A stretch of DNA of 64,000 nucleotides. It comes from Pseudomonadota bacterium (GTDB taxonomy: Bacteria; Pseudomonadota; Gammaproteobacteria; Steroidobacterales; Steroidobacteraceae). Each line of letters opens with the position of its first letter. Within the stretch, counting starts at the first letter, position 1. The stretch is from contig JAEZFW010000013.1 of NCBI GenBank assembly GCA_023417315.1, positions 1-64,000 of the forward strand. The letters run 5' to 3'. Positions 16,876 to 26,225 of this stretch are shown one piece after another. Position numbers and translations under genes: made by a program. The notes beneath the pieces were generated by a model. That model was not told the origin of the DNA and made no database searches. It was given only the letters and a program-made list of their open reading frames with translations.

Positions 16876-17131
16876 CCCTCACCCGCCGCTTCGCTTGCGG
16901 CCTCTCCCAAAGGGAGAGGCGAACGTTGCTTCTCCCTTTAAGTGCGTCCCTTCACCCTCTCAGTGCGTCCCTTCTCCCTCAAGGGAGAAGGTTAGGATGA
17001 GGCGCCCTCACCCGCCGCTTCGCTTGCGGCCTCTCCCAAAGGGAGAGGCGGACGTTGCTTCTCCCTTTAAGTGCGTCCCTTCTCCCTCTCAGTGCGTCCC
17101 TTCTCCCTCAAGGGAGAAGGTTAGGATGAGG
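16876..17131. repeat. Two tandem long copies of the CCCTCACCC...GGATGAGG repeat
   Basis: Units at 16876-17002 and 17005-17131 start CCCTCACCCGCCGCTTCGCT and end GGTTAGGATGAGG. Each is ~127 bases, longer than the 86-base form near 3115 because the TCCCTTCTCCCT segment is repeated with AGTGCGTCCC spacers. The two copies are almost identical to each other, which points to recent duplication. Confidence 0.92.
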
Positions 17132-17198
17132 TCTCCTTTCGGATCGGCAGATTACGTCGCACCGCGACGGCTGCAATTTGAACCAGTTCTCATTTCCA

Positions 17199-17412
17199 GG
17201 TGACGAGGTGACGGGGGCCGCTCGTGCGCATCCATGCGCCCCGCGCCATTCGCACGTCCCTGTGCAGCATGAGGGGTGACGAAGTCAGAATGGCTCGATT
17301 ACAGCCCGGCGTTCGCACCGTCTCGTTTTTGGATGAGAGGCTTTTCCGGAATGCTGGATCAGGTAGGCACTTGTGCGTCCCTGACTTCGATCACTTCCTC
17401 GCTTCGTCACCT
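17199..17412. repeat. Intergenic palindrome with GTGACGAGG arms (element E5)
   Basis: The left arm has GGTGACGAGGTGACGG at 17199 and a second GGGTGACGAAG unit that joins TCAGAATGGC. The right arm runs from CCTGACTTCGATCACTTCC to CGCTTCGTCACC at about 17380-17411. With the two long repeats it leaves the entire gap 16852-17437 free of genes. Confidence 0.75.
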
Positions 17413-17437
17413 GGGCGCGCGAGGAAGATGCGCGCCC

Positions 17438-18928
17438 TTACAACAGCGGCTTGATCGGCATCAGCTGCCAGAACGAAGAGCGGATTCTCTTCACGAATGA
17501 CCCGTACTGATCCGGGTCGTCGCTCGCAGCGTTCCAACTGTTCGCAGGTGCCATGTCCGTGCGAATGGCGTGAGCGACGTCTGAGGCCTGCCGTGAGTCA
17601 TAGACGATCACGCCCACTTCCGTGTTCAAATTCTCGGAGCGCGGATCCAGATTGTACGTGCCGATGAAGACGGCGCGCTCGTCCACGACCATCGTCTTCG
17701 CATGCAAAGCGAATATCGGCGCTTCCTCACGCAGGGCGGCGTAGCGTTGCATGATCAAGCGCTGGATCTCGGGATTCGGTTTGTACTCGTAGATCTCGAT
17801 CCCCAGCCCCAACATTGCGTCGCGTTGGTTCCGATAACCGCTGAATGCTTGCAGATTGTCCGTGGACGCAAGCGAGTTCGTGTGGATACGCACACGCACG
17901 CCGCGCTTGCGCACTCGCGCGAAGAGCTCGAATGCGGGATTCGAGAGGACGAGATACGGCGATTGAATCAACACTTCCTTCTGCGCACTTTCGAGCAGCG
18001 TTGCGAGCGCGTGGGTGCTCAGCCCGCCACCGGCCAACCCTTCAGCGCCGGAATTCTTGCCTGGTTCATCGCTGATGAAGTCGACGCGCCCCCAGGTGAC
18101 TTCCTTCGCGAGCCGCGGGAAGCCGACGGGGATCGATGCAATCGCATCGCGGATCTCGGGAGCGAAGTTCTCTTTCAACTGCGCGTAGCCATGCATCTCC
18201 CGATAGATCCGCTGAATGATCTCGCTATTCACGTGAACGTTGTCGGTCAGAATTCCGAGGCCGCCGTACAGTTCCTCGACGGGCGCCGTGAACGCGCTCG
18301 ACCAGAACCGATCGAAGCTCGTGCGCATCGCTGCGACCGCGTGCCCCAGCACGAGCGCGTCGCGATCGCGGAAGTTGTACTCGTGATCGAAGTCGAAATA
18401 TTCGTCGGCCATGTTGCGTCCGCCGGTGATCGCAAGCTGTCCATCGACGATGAACGTCTTGTCATGCATGCGTTGGTTGGCGCCTCTGAAATCGGTCAGG
18501 ATATTGAGGATGCGCTTGCGCCACGGCACGCCCACTGAATGCACCGGGTTGTAGATTCGAATATCGATGTTCGGATGTGTCGCTAGCGCGAGCAGCGTCT
18601 CATCCGGCGCATCCATCAGCAGATCGTCGACGATCACGCGCACCTTCACGCCACGCTCGGCAGCGCGTAGCAATGCCTCCGATGCGAGAATCCCGATGTT
18701 GTCGGTGCTCCAGATGAAGTACTGCACTTCGATCGTCGAGCGCGCGTGATCGGCCAACCATGCGCGCGCAAGCAGCGCCTCTTCGCCTTTCTCGAGCACA
18801 TACACACCGCTCTGGCCCGCATGTGCCGCGATCTCGTGATCGATGAATGCTCGAGCATCGAATGCCTCGTCCGCGTGCAGCGGGGTGAAGGCGAACAAGG
18901 ACGCGAGGAGGATCAAGACTAGACGCAT
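17438..18928 (-). CDS. Secreted phospholipase D / cardiolipin synthase-like protein
   Basis: A 496-residue PLD-superfamily protein. The start is set at the ATG at 18928 because MRLVLILLASLFAFTPLHA is a clear signal peptide; the open frame upstream is in repeat-rich DNA. Both HKD motifs are intact: H-D-K-T-F-I-V-D followed by GGRN in the first half, and H-A-K-T-M-V-V-D followed by FIGTYNLDPRS in the second. This is the arrangement of cardiolipin synthase C-type enzymes that transfer phosphatidyl groups; a phospholipase or nuclease role cannot be excluded. As an exported enzyme it would act at the outer face of the inner membrane or in the periplasm. Confidence 0.88.
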   Translation of the reverse strand: MRLVLILLASLFAFTPLHADEAFDARAFIDHEIAAHAGQSGVYVLEKGEEALLARAWLADHARSTIEVQYFIWSTDNIGILASEALLRAAERGVKVRVIVDDLLMDAPDETLLALATHPNIDIRIYNPVHSVGVPWRKRILNILTDFRGANQRMHDKTFIVDGQLAITGGRNMADEYFDFDHEYNFRDRDALVLGHAVAAMRTSFDRFWSSAFTAPVEELYGGLGILTDNVHVNSEIIQRIYREMHGYAQLKENFAPEIRDAIASIPVGFPRLAKEVTWGRVDFISDEPGKNSGAEGLAGGGLSTHALATLLESAQKEVLIQSPYLVLSNPAFELFARVRKRGVRVRIHTNSLASTDNLQAFSGYRNQRDAMLGLGIEIYEYKPNPEIQRLIMQRYAALREEAPIFALHAKTMVVDERAVFIGTYNLDPRSENLNTEVGVIVYDSRQASDVAHAIRTDMAPANSWNAASDDPDQYGSFVKRIRSSFWQLMPIKPLL

Positions 18929-18994
18929 AGTCCCGCAGGGTACGTCGCAGAGGGCGGGGGTACGGCTGAACTGGGTCGCAGTTTGTTTAACGGC

Positions 18995-19348
18995 GGCCGC
19001 ACTGTCGAGGGCAAGAAGCCTTCGACGCAAATGCGTCTACGGCAAGGAAGCCGCACTATCGACGGCAAGGAAGCCTTCGACGCAACTGCGTCTACGGCAG
19101 GGTCAGAACAGCAAAAGGCGCGGCCTCCGCTTCGCGTTTGCGTAAATCACAAGATCTTGACTTGATAGGCCCTCGCCTTCGCGAGGGTGACGAACATAGG
19201 CCTTATGACCTTGCCGTCGATAGCGCGGCGCCCCGCCGAAGGCACTGTTGTGCCGAAGGCCTCCCTGTGACCAACGGAAATCCCAAGTGAAACCGTCGCG
19301 AGTACGGCTTCCCTGCCGCAGGCCCGCAGCGTGCGAGCCGAAGGCTCT
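18995..19348. repeat. Large intergenic palindrome with GACGGCAAGGAAGCC arms (element E6)
   Basis: The left side (18995-19101) contains repeated CGACGGCAAGGAAGCCTTCG and GACGCAACTGCGTCTACGGC units and meets the core at GTCAGAACAG. The right side (from TATGACC at 19204 to 19348) contains GACCTTGCCGTCGATAGCGC and TACGGCTTCCCTGCCG. The core carries a CCTCGCCTTCGCGAGGGTGACG hairpin copy at about 19168-19203. The element spans the gap between the PLD gene and the next gene. Confidence 0.75.
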
Positions 19349-19349
19349 C

Positions 19350-20411
19350 TTATCTCTGCTCGGCCTGCGCCTTCTCGATTTTCTCCTCCGCCTCCTCCTT
19401 TTCCTCCGGCTCAGCGTGCGGATGTTCCTGCTCGAGCTTCGCATCGGATTCCAATGCTAGCTTCACGAACACTGGAAAGTGGTCAGAGCCACAGTGGGGC
19501 AGACGCTTGAATTCGACGAGCCGAAAGTGCCGCGAGCTGAACACATGATCGAGCGGAAAGCGCATGAATGGCCAGTTCGCGTTGAACGTGTGAAAGAAGC
19601 CTCGGCCCACGCGTGGATCCAACAAGCCGCTGATCTTCTGGAACAAGCCGTTCGTGTGCGACCACGCGACATCATTCAGATCGCCCGCGACGATCGCGCG
19701 CGCGTCTTTGCCTTTGAGCTGCTTGGCGACGATGAGCAGCTCGGCATCGCGCTCGGTCGTCCGGTCGCTCTCCTGAGGCGCGGGCGGCCGCGGATGCAAG
19801 CAGTGCAGCTCCACTTCTTCATCGCTCGCTAACTTGACGTAGGTGTGGATGGAAGGAATGTCGTCTTCCACGAGGAACTCGATACGCACGTCGCGCAGCT
19901 CCAACCGGCTATGCAAGAGCATTCCGTAGGTATTGTTCTGCGGTTGGCGCACGACGTGGCGGTGCGTGCGCTCGAGCTCTGCGAGCTCTGATTGCCACCA
20001 TGTATCCGTTTCGACCGTCAGAATGAGGTCCGGATCGTGCTCGTGGATCAAGCGGCGAAGAACGCGCGCGTTGCGGTTCGTCATCTGCACGTTGCAGACC
20101 AGAAGGCTGATCGTGCGCTCGGGGTCCGCTTCTCTGCTCTGTTGGATCTGCTTACGGCACAAGGGCGTGTACGGGTACATGCGATACGCTTGATACATCA
20201 CCGCCACACTCAGGAGCCCCAGGAAGATGTTGTCTTCCACGCTCGGATCTTCCCGCACGAGTAGATAAATGACGAACGTAAGGACTAGAAGCAACGCGAT
20301 CTGCAACCGTGGAAAATCGAACACGCGCACCCACCACACATCGGCGCGCACGAGCGGCACCACCGTCGCCGCAATCATCAGGTAACCAATACTGACTAGA
20401 ACCGCTTCCAC
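19350..20411 (-). CDS. Membrane-anchored endonuclease/exonuclease/phosphatase (EEP) family protein
   Basis: A ~353-residue protein. The GTG at 20411 with a GAGAGAAG ribosome-binding site is preferred to a TTG 20 codons upstream. Three hydrophobic segments at about residues 1-20, 33-50 and 60-75 are followed by an EEP domain. Its catalytic motifs are LVCNVQMTNRNARVL, ILTVETD (metal-binding Glu), HCLHPRPP, VAGDLND and GSDHFPV. The topology resembles the YafD/YbhP group. The C-terminal tail is a charged Glu/Lys-rich helix (EEKEEAEEKIEKAQ). The substrate (nucleic acid, lipid or phosphoester) is unknown. The gap to the kinase gene is ~140 bases of unremarkable sequence. Confidence 0.85.
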   Translation of the reverse strand: MEAVLVSIGYLMIAATVVPLVRADVWWVRVFDFPRLQIALLLVLTFVIYLLVREDPSVEDNIFLGLLSVAVMYQAYRMYPYTPLCRKQIQQSREADPERTISLLVCNVQMTNRNARVLRRLIHEHDPDLILTVETDTWWQSELAELERTHRHVVRQPQNNTYGMLLHSRLELRDVRIEFLVEDDIPSIHTYVKLASDEEVELHCLHPRPPAPQESDRTTERDAELLIVAKQLKGKDARAIVAGDLNDVAWSHTNGLFQKISGLLDPRVGRGFFHTFNANWPFMRFPLDHVFSSRHFRLVEFKRLPHCGSDHFPVFVKLALESDAKLEQEHPHAEPEEKEEAEEKIEKAQAEQR

Positions 20412-20554
20412 GCTTCTTCTCTCGTTGGGCGCGTAAACAAAGCAGCGAACAGGGGGTGTGGTTCCCCGCAACGAGGTTTGGGTAGCCCGATCGATGCGCC
20501 GCCAGCGAGATCTGCGCGGGGCTCTCGAGTCACGGTGCTGCGGCGGGAAGCGCG

Positions 20555-23323
20555 CTATCTTCTGCTCGGGATCGAGGAGCCTTGCAGCAGGGACCCGCGC
20601 TCCGACCCGGCATTCTGCGACTGTAATGTGTCGAGAAATTCTTGCGCAGCGATCGTGTCAGGATGCTCAGCTCCGTAACCATTTGCGAGCGCAGCGGCAG
20701 CAAGCGTCGCGTCGTCGATCGCACCAGGCATGTTCCCTTGGTCTGCACGGGCGCGAGCGCGCAGAAGCGCAGCAACCCCGAGATCACCGCTCGAGTGCTC
20801 AGCACGCGCGAAGCGCTTGTAGAGCGTGACCGCGTCATTGGCCAGCGTTTCCGCACCGACTGCATCGCCATCGACGCGATATACGTGGGCGGCGAATCTC
20901 AGTAATCGATCGAGCCCGGGGGTGTCCTTGCTCGTCGGATAATTCGCTTTCCTGAGAAGCGCATCGATCGCCACACGCGATTCGGCAACTCGTCCTTCAG
21001 CCAGCAATAAATCCGCAGTCGTCAGCGCTCCCTCTTGAATCAATCGTCCGTACAGTTTCGGATCTTTCAGCCAGATCTCCTCGCCCAACGCCAGCCACGC
21101 CCGCGCTTCGCGAACGCGTCCCATCAGCAGCAGCGCCCGCGAGCCCACGAGACGAATGATGCCCACCGAATACCTATTCCCTGCTTGCTCCGCGAGCTCC
21201 AGGTCCTGCTGCAACAACTCGAGTGCTGGGGCAGCTCGCTTCTGCGCGACAAACGCCACGGCAATATTCGTGCGCGCAACGACAGGCTGCATTCCCGGGA
21301 GGCGATTGCGCTCCATCCACTGCTGCATCTGCGCGTAAATTGCACTCGCCTCTCGCACTTCGCCGACTTTCATTAGATTGCCGGCATGATTGTTGAGCGC
21401 CGTGAATTCGAGCAACGAGTCTTGCCGACCCGATTCTCGGACATAGCTCAAGGAGCGTTCGCTCAGCGTGAGTGCGTCTTTGTGGCGATCCGTGGCGCGA
21501 TACAAGTCGGCAAGCTCCGTTTCGAGGACTTCACGTCGTGAACCAATCAGTCTCGGATCGGGACGCAGGAGGAGATAATCTTCGAGCAGCGCGATCGCCG
21601 CGGAGAACTCCCCGCCGGCGCCGAGCACACGTGCACGCGCTCGCACGCAATCCGAGTGCGTGAAGGCAGGTGGCTGATCGAGCTTCGCAAGCGTCCGCTC
21701 CGCCTCCTCGAGCGTGGTCTCCGCCGCAGCTCGATCACGCCGGACCAATGCAGTCGCAATCGAGCATTGTGCTGCGGCGAGCAGCGGCACATCACCGATT
21801 CTTTCCGCCTCGCTTGCACTTTGCTGCAAGAGCTCGATCTCCCGATCGGTATGATTGAAAAGGTGGAAGTTGCGCGAGATCTCGTAGAGCATGTGCGCGA
21901 CGGACCCCGCATCCATCGATCGCTGCTGCTCGAGCATGCGCGCACCGCGATCCAGGAGCTCCGTCGGCGTCAAGCGTCCGTCAGGTCCGGCGTCCTGCAA
22001 CAGCGATTTCATGAACTCGCTGAACGCTTCGGCTCGCCGCTGACTTTGGAGCGCTACATCGCGTTGCCGGTTCGCCTCGGCCCGCGCTGCGTCCGCCTGA
22101 AGCATCTGCCAGAATGAGACGGCACCGCCGCCCACGAGCGCGAAGCCCACGAGCGCAGCGGTTGCAACCGAGACTTTGTGGCGCTTGATGAACTTCCATA
22201 CTCGATAGATCGGGCGATCTGGTTGCGCGAGCACTGGGCGTCCATCGAGAAAGCGCTCGATATCGTCGATGAGCGCATTGACGGTTGGGTAGCGCTCGTC
22301 CGGCCTCTTCTTCAACGCCTTGAGAACGATGAGATCCAAGTCGCCACGCATCGCGCGCCGCCACGAGGGCGAGGTGACCCGATCGCTTGGAAGCTTTGGA
22401 TCCGCATTCAGAACTGCTTCCTCCAATGCACCTCGCGAGGACCGCTTGAGCTCGTACGGGCGGGCGCCCGTGAGCAACTCGTAGAGGATCACGCCAAGCG
22501 AGTAGACATCCGCAGTGATCGTGAGCGGCTCGCCGAGCACTTGCTCGGGCGATGCATACTCGGGCGTGAGCGCACGGCCCGCCGCTTGCGTAAGCGCGGT
22601 TTCCTGCGCGAGCCCATCTTCCAATAGCTTTGCGATTCCAAAATCGAGCAGGTGCGCTTGGCCGTCGTTCGAGACCAGAATGTTCGCGGGCTTCAGGTCG
22701 CGGTGCACGACGAGCTTGCCGTGTGCGTACGCCACAGCTCGCGCAACCTGGAGAAATAGGGCGAGGCGCGCGCGAAGATCCAGCGAGCGGTTCTTGCAGT
22801 ACTTGTCGATGTGCTCGCCTTCGACGTACTCGAGCGCGAGGAACGACAGCCCGCCCTCACTGATGCCTGCGTCATACAAGCGCGCAATGCCGGGATGAAC
22901 GAGGCCTGCCAGGATGTCGCGCTCGCGAATGAGCCGCTGAGACATGGCTTCGCTCGGGCCGCTTGCGGGAAGGAACTTGAGAGCGATCTCCCTTTTAAGA
23001 ACGCGGTCGGTCCGCTCGGCGAGCCACACTGCACCCATGCCGCCGACGCCGATCTCCCGAATCAGACGATAAGGACCGACAAGCTCGTCCGCTTTCGCGA
23101 ACGAGGTCCGAATCTGGGCCTCATCGCCGATCTCGAACTTGGGCAGCGTGTGCAGAAAGTCGCTCGTTTCGACCTCCGCCGCCCGTGCCAGCAGCGCGCG
23201 CAAACGGGCGAGCAATGTCTTGTCTTCGAGGTCGAGCGTATCGAGCCAGGCAGCGCGCGCTTCAGCCGGAAGATCGAGCGCTGCATCGAGCAGCGCACTC
23301 AACGTGGTTTGGTCGTGTGGCAT
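20555..23323 (-). CDS. Transmembrane Ser/Thr protein kinase with TPR-like C-terminus
   Basis: A 922-residue protein; the ATG at 23323 has a GGGGAA ribosome-binding site, so I reject the in-frame GTG at 23335. Residues ~70-345 form a Hanks-type kinase: GVGGMGAVWLA glycine loop, IALKFL lysine, HRDLKPANIL catalytic loop, LLDFGIAK, and APE-like TPEYASPEQ. One membrane helix (SVATAALVGFALVGGGAVSF) follows at about residue 385, then ~500 residues of helical repeats resembling TPRs, probably a periplasmic sensor or partner-binding part. An ECF sigma factor lies upstream on the same strand with palindrome E7 between them, matching the known pairing of such kinases with ECF sigma factors. Confidence 0.94.
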   Translation of the reverse strand: MPHDQTTLSALLDAALDLPAEARAAWLDTLDLEDKTLLARLRALLARAAEVETSDFLHTLPKFEIGDEAQIRTSFAKADELVGPYRLIREIGVGGMGAVWLAERTDRVLKREIALKFLPASGPSEAMSQRLIRERDILAGLVHPGIARLYDAGISEGGLSFLALEYVEGEHIDKYCKNRSLDLRARLALFLQVARAVAYAHGKLVVHRDLKPANILVSNDGQAHLLDFGIAKLLEDGLAQETALTQAAGRALTPEYASPEQVLGEPLTITADVYSLGVILYELLTGARPYELKRSSRGALEEAVLNADPKLPSDRVTSPSWRRAMRGDLDLIVLKALKKRPDERYPTVNALIDDIERFLDGRPVLAQPDRPIYRVWKFIKRHKVSVATAALVGFALVGGGAVSFWQMLQADAARAEANRQRDVALQSQRRAEAFSEFMKSLLQDAGPDGRLTPTELLDRGARMLEQQRSMDAGSVAHMLYEISRNFHLFNHTDREIELLQQSASEAERIGDVPLLAAAQCSIATALVRRDRAAAETTLEEAERTLAKLDQPPAFTHSDCVRARARVLGAGGEFSAAIALLEDYLLLRPDPRLIGSRREVLETELADLYRATDRHKDALTLSERSLSYVRESGRQDSLLEFTALNNHAGNLMKVGEVREASAIYAQMQQWMERNRLPGMQPVVARTNIAVAFVAQKRAAPALELLQQDLELAEQAGNRYSVGIIRLVGSRALLLMGRVREARAWLALGEEIWLKDPKLYGRLIQEGALTTADLLLAEGRVAESRVAIDALLRKANYPTSKDTPGLDRLLRFAAHVYRVDGDAVGAETLANDAVTLYKRFARAEHSSGDLGVAALLRARARADQGNMPGAIDDATLAAAALANGYGAEHPDTIAAQEFLDTLQSQNAGSERGSLLQGSSIPSRR

Positions 23324-23378
23324 GACGTTCCCCACCAGACAAACGCAGCGCGACAGTCAATCCGGACACGAGCTGAGC

Positions 23379-23474
23379 GTGATGAAAGCGATGTAAGTGA
23401 TGCGGGTGGTGTACGCCAGACAAGATCGCGTCGCGCTCTGACCTACATCACTCACATCACGTACATCACTTACG
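23379..23474. repeat. Intergenic palindrome with GTGATG arms (element E7)
   Basis: The left arm is GTGATGAAAGCGATGTAAGT and following bases, the right arm is CCTACATCACTCACATCACG and following bases to 23474. The core runs from CCAGACAAG to GCTCTGA. It overlaps the TAA of the sigma-factor gene at 23470 and sits in the leader of the kinase gene, so it would be transcribed if the two genes form an operon. Confidence 0.8.
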
Positions 23475-24039
23475 CATTGAGCGCCTCCGCGAGCAGCAAT
23501 CGCGCCTTTTCCCAATCCCGCCGCACGGTTCTTTCGGTGATGCCAAGCGCATCGCCGATCTCCGCGTCGGTCATCCCGCCGAAATAGCGCATTTCCACCA
23601 CTGAGATCGCACGCGCGTCGAGATCGCTCAACGACTCGAGCGCCTCGTGCACCTTCAGGATTTCTTCTTCGCCGCCGGGCTGTGTGTTGATCACACCGGT
23701 CGTGAGCTCCACTCGCTCTCGATCGCCCCCGCGCCGCTCGGCCGCGCGACGTCGCACGAAATCGACCACCACCGAGCGCATCGCGCGCGCCGCATAGCGC
23801 ACGAAATGAGTGCGATCTTGAGGACGCAGGCGCCCGGAGCGCGCAAGGCGCATATACGATTCGTTCACGAGCGCCGTGGTATCGAGAACGGTGACCTTGG
23901 GGGAGGTACGCAGGCGTGCGTGCGCGAGGTGTTGCAGATCCTTGTAGGTTGCCGCGAACAGCGCATCGAGCGCGCCGCGATCCCCCGCCTGCACTCGCTC
24001 GATCAGCTCGCTGACATCGTTCTCGATCCCATTGAGCAT
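23470..24039 (-). CDS. ECF RNA polymerase sigma factor paired with Ser/Thr kinase
   Basis: A ~189-residue group IV sigma factor starting at the ATG at 24039 (MLNGIENDVSELIERVQAGD); the frame extends upstream to 24156 but that part has no family similarity. Region 2 is visible in LDALFAATYKDLQHLAHARL and TTALVNESYMRLA, a pattern typical of the TIGR02999-type ECF group. Region 4 lies in VEMRYFGGMTDAEIGDALGI and TERTVRRDWEKARLLL. No anti-sigma gene is adjacent; the downstream TPR-kinase probably controls it, for example by phosphorylation, as proposed for ECF groups linked to kinases. The regulon is unknown. Confidence 0.9.
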   Translation of the reverse strand: MLNGIENDVSELIERVQAGDRGALDALFAATYKDLQHLAHARLRTSPKVTVLDTTALVNESYMRLARSGRLRPQDRTHFVRYAARAMRSVVVDFVRRRAAERRGGDRERVELTTGVINTQPGGEEEILKVHEALESLSDLDARAISVVEMRYFGGMTDAEIGDALGITERTVRRDWEKARLLLAEALNA

Positions 24040-24207
24040 CGAGCCTATGTCGACTCGACGATGCAATGCAACGGCCATTGGATCATTGTGCAGATGCGAG
24101 CGGACACGCCTCCCCGTCCGGGTGTGCGCAAGTATCGCGGCGAGCATGCCTCGCAACCCGAGTCGGCGAGTCGCCGCTCTTACGCGGAGAAGAGGCGCCT
24201 CAGAGGC

Positions 24208-25059
24208 TCACTCGGGCTCGTCGCGCCGTAGCCCCGCTAGACAAGTCGTGAATTCCGCACCGAGCAGGAAAATTTGTGCCGTGTAGTACAACCACAGCAG
24301 CAGGGCAGCGAACGAGGCGGCCGCGCCGAAAGCAGAAGGCTGCGTCGAATGTCCCAGATACAGCGAGATCCCCCACTTGCCTAGGTGGAAGAGCAGCGCA
24401 GTGACGAGCGCACCCCACAGGATGGGCGTCCAAGGCAGGCGTCTTGCCGGCAAGAAGCGGTAGATGAGCGCGATGAGTCCGGTCACGATCGCGATCGAGA
24501 AGATGAAATCGAGCATGCCTGCGAGCACGATCCAATGCGTCGCCTCGATCTTCACGCTCCCCCGCAGCGTTGCCAATGCCGTGGACACCGTCAAAGAGAT
24601 GAGCAGCAGGAAGCCGAACGCGAGGATGACGCCGAAGGACAGCAGGCGTGCACGCATCCACCCTTTCCAGCCCTTGGGCGCGATACTGGCGGAGCGCCAG
24701 ATGATTTCGAGCGCGCCCTCGAGCGCAGCGAAAACCGTCGTTGCGCCGATAAACAAACTCACGACGCTGATGAGCGCAGCAAATCCCCCTTCGCTGGTCT
24801 GCGACTTGCGCATCGCCTCGAGCAGCGTGTTGGCGGTCGCCGGGCCGAACAACGATGTCAATTGCGCCTTCAACTGACCGTATGCCAACTCCTCGCCCAC
24901 GATCCAGCCCGAGAGCGCGAGCACGATGATGAGCAGTGGCGCCAGCGAGAAGGCGCAATAGAACGCGAGGGAAGCACCGGTCGTCGCTGAGTTGTCTTGC
25001 GACCACTGGCGAAAAGTGCACTTGACGAGGGGCCAAACTTGAGCGATCGAGAATGCCAC
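24208..25059 (-). CDS. YihY/BrkB-family inner membrane protein
   Basis: A 283-residue polytopic membrane protein of the YihY (UPF0761, formerly virulence factor BrkB) family. The N-terminus holds the typical WSQDNSATTGASLAFYCAFS region, and about six hydrophobic helices follow (SLAPLLIIVLALSGWIVG, ALISVVSLFIGATTVFAALE, LLSFGVILAFGFLLLISL, WIVLAGMLDFIFSIAIVTG and two more). The C-terminus FAALLLWLYYTAQIFLLGAE is highly characteristic. The start codon appears to be GTG. The transport or envelope role is unproven in the family. The gene is divergent from the hydrolase gene at 25218, leaving a ~158-base promoter region. Confidence 0.88.
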   Translation of the reverse strand: MAFSIAQVWPLVKCTFRQWSQDNSATTGASLAFYCAFSLAPLLIIVLALSGWIVGEELAYGQLKAQLTSLFGPATANTLLEAMRKSQTSEGGFAALISVVSLFIGATTVFAALEGALEIIWRSASIAPKGWKGWMRARLLSFGVILAFGFLLLISLTVSTALATLRGSVKIEATHWIVLAGMLDFIFSIAIVTGLIALIYRFLPARRLPWTPILWGALVTALLFHLGKWGISLYLGHSTQPSAFGAAASFAALLLWLYYTAQIFLLGAEFTTCLAGLRRDEPE

Positions 25060-25217
25060 TGCGGAACGCTTCTGAATTGTTGAGGCAATGCAATAACGGA
25101 TGCCTCGGTTCCCGCAGCGCTCGGTCCGCGTGTCTTCGCGTCTTGCGTATGGTGTGTCACTCTCGCCCGCGTACGATGTCCACGAACTTCACCAGCGGGC
25201 GCAGATCAGGGAGCGTT

Positions 25218-26069
25218 ATGGGGCAACGCACCGCAAGACTCGTCTCGATCGCATCTTCATTGCTCGCGTTCACGTCTGCGGGCGCCCAGACCATCGAGAT
25301 CTGGCCCGCTGTGGCACCGGGCTCGGAGAAGTGGACGCAGGAGGAGCGCAGCGTCTCGGGTACGCCCGTGGGCACGGTCGTCTTCAACGTCGTCGATCCG
25401 ACCTTGACGGCCTACTTGCCTGATCCCGCGCGTTCGAGCGGAACCGCGGTGATCATCGCGCCTGGAGGCGCATTCGTGGCCTTGGCCATCGATCTCGAAG
25501 GTCGCGACGTAGCCACTTGGCTGCAGAGGCGCGGCATCGCTGCGTTCGTTCTCAAGTATCGAATCCTCGAGAAGCGCGAAGAGGGCATCCCGAAGGCGCT
25601 GAACATGGACGAAGCCGGCCGATACGGGATCGCCGACGGCATTCAGGCCATCAAGGTCGTTCGGGAGAACGCGACCAAGTTCGGCATCGCTCCCGATCGC
25701 GTCGGCTTCATCGGTTTTTCCGCTGGGGCAATGGTCGTAAGCGGCGCGGTCTTGAGCCCTGATCCCGCGGCGCGGCCGAACTTCGCAGCTTTGATTTATG
25801 GCGCACCGTTCGGGACCATGCCGAGTATTCCGAAAACACTGCCGCCGCTCTTTCTCGCCTGGGCGCGCGATGACACGACGGCGCTCGAGCCCATCATCCG
25901 ATTTCACGAAGCGCTCGAGCTCGCGGGGCACCGGCCTGAAGCACACATCTTCAGAGCGGGCGGCCACGGCTTCGGCATGAAGAAGCAGGGCACGAGCAGC
26001 GACTATTGGATCGATGCGTTCTATTACTGGCTCGAGTCGCAAGGGCTCACCGCACCGGCGCCGAAGTGA
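25218..26069 (+). CDS. Secreted alpha/beta hydrolase (acetyl-xylan esterase-like)
   Basis: A 283-residue protein from the ATG at 25218, preceded by an AGGGAG ribosome-binding site. The signal peptide is MGQRTARLVSIASSLLAFTS, probably cleaved near AGA-QT. The alpha/beta fold shows the oxyanion segment VIIAPGGAFVALAI, the nucleophile elbow GFSAGA, a probable acid in LAWARDDTTA, and the catalytic His in RAGGHGFGM. This is the pattern of BD-FAE/xylanase-linked acetyl esterases. The substrate is unproven; the family acts on acetylated sugars and other short esters. The gene seems to be monocistronic, with a 156-base gap to the next gene in which nothing is recognised. Confidence 0.88.
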   Translation: MGQRTARLVSIASSLLAFTSAGAQTIEIWPAVAPGSEKWTQEERSVSGTPVGTVVFNVVDPTLTAYLPDPARSSGTAVIIAPGGAFVALAIDLEGRDVATWLQRRGIAAFVLKYRILEKREEGIPKALNMDEAGRYGIADGIQAIKVVRENATKFGIAPDRVGFIGFSAGAMVVSGAVLSPDPAARPNFAALIYGAPFGTMPSIPKTLPPLFLAWARDDTTALEPIIRFHEALELAGHRPEAHIFRAGGHGFGMKKQGTSSDYWIDAFYYWLESQGLTAPAPK

Positions 26070-26225
26070 GAAACCGGGGCGAGTCGCTTCGAGCGCCTGC
26101 AAGCAGAACGAAAGATGAGGTCCGCGACACTCGAAGGATAGCCGTCGACGCTTTACACTCCTGGGCGCTTCGAACAAAACACTGGCCACGAAGAATGCCC
26201 ATGGGGCACTCCAATAGGGATCGGG

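Noticed and set aside
24200..25093. An alternative 297-codon frame overlapping the YihY gene
   Set aside because: It is out of frame, Arg/His-rich and lacks hydrophobic helices, whereas the chosen frame has clear YihY-family helices and motifs.
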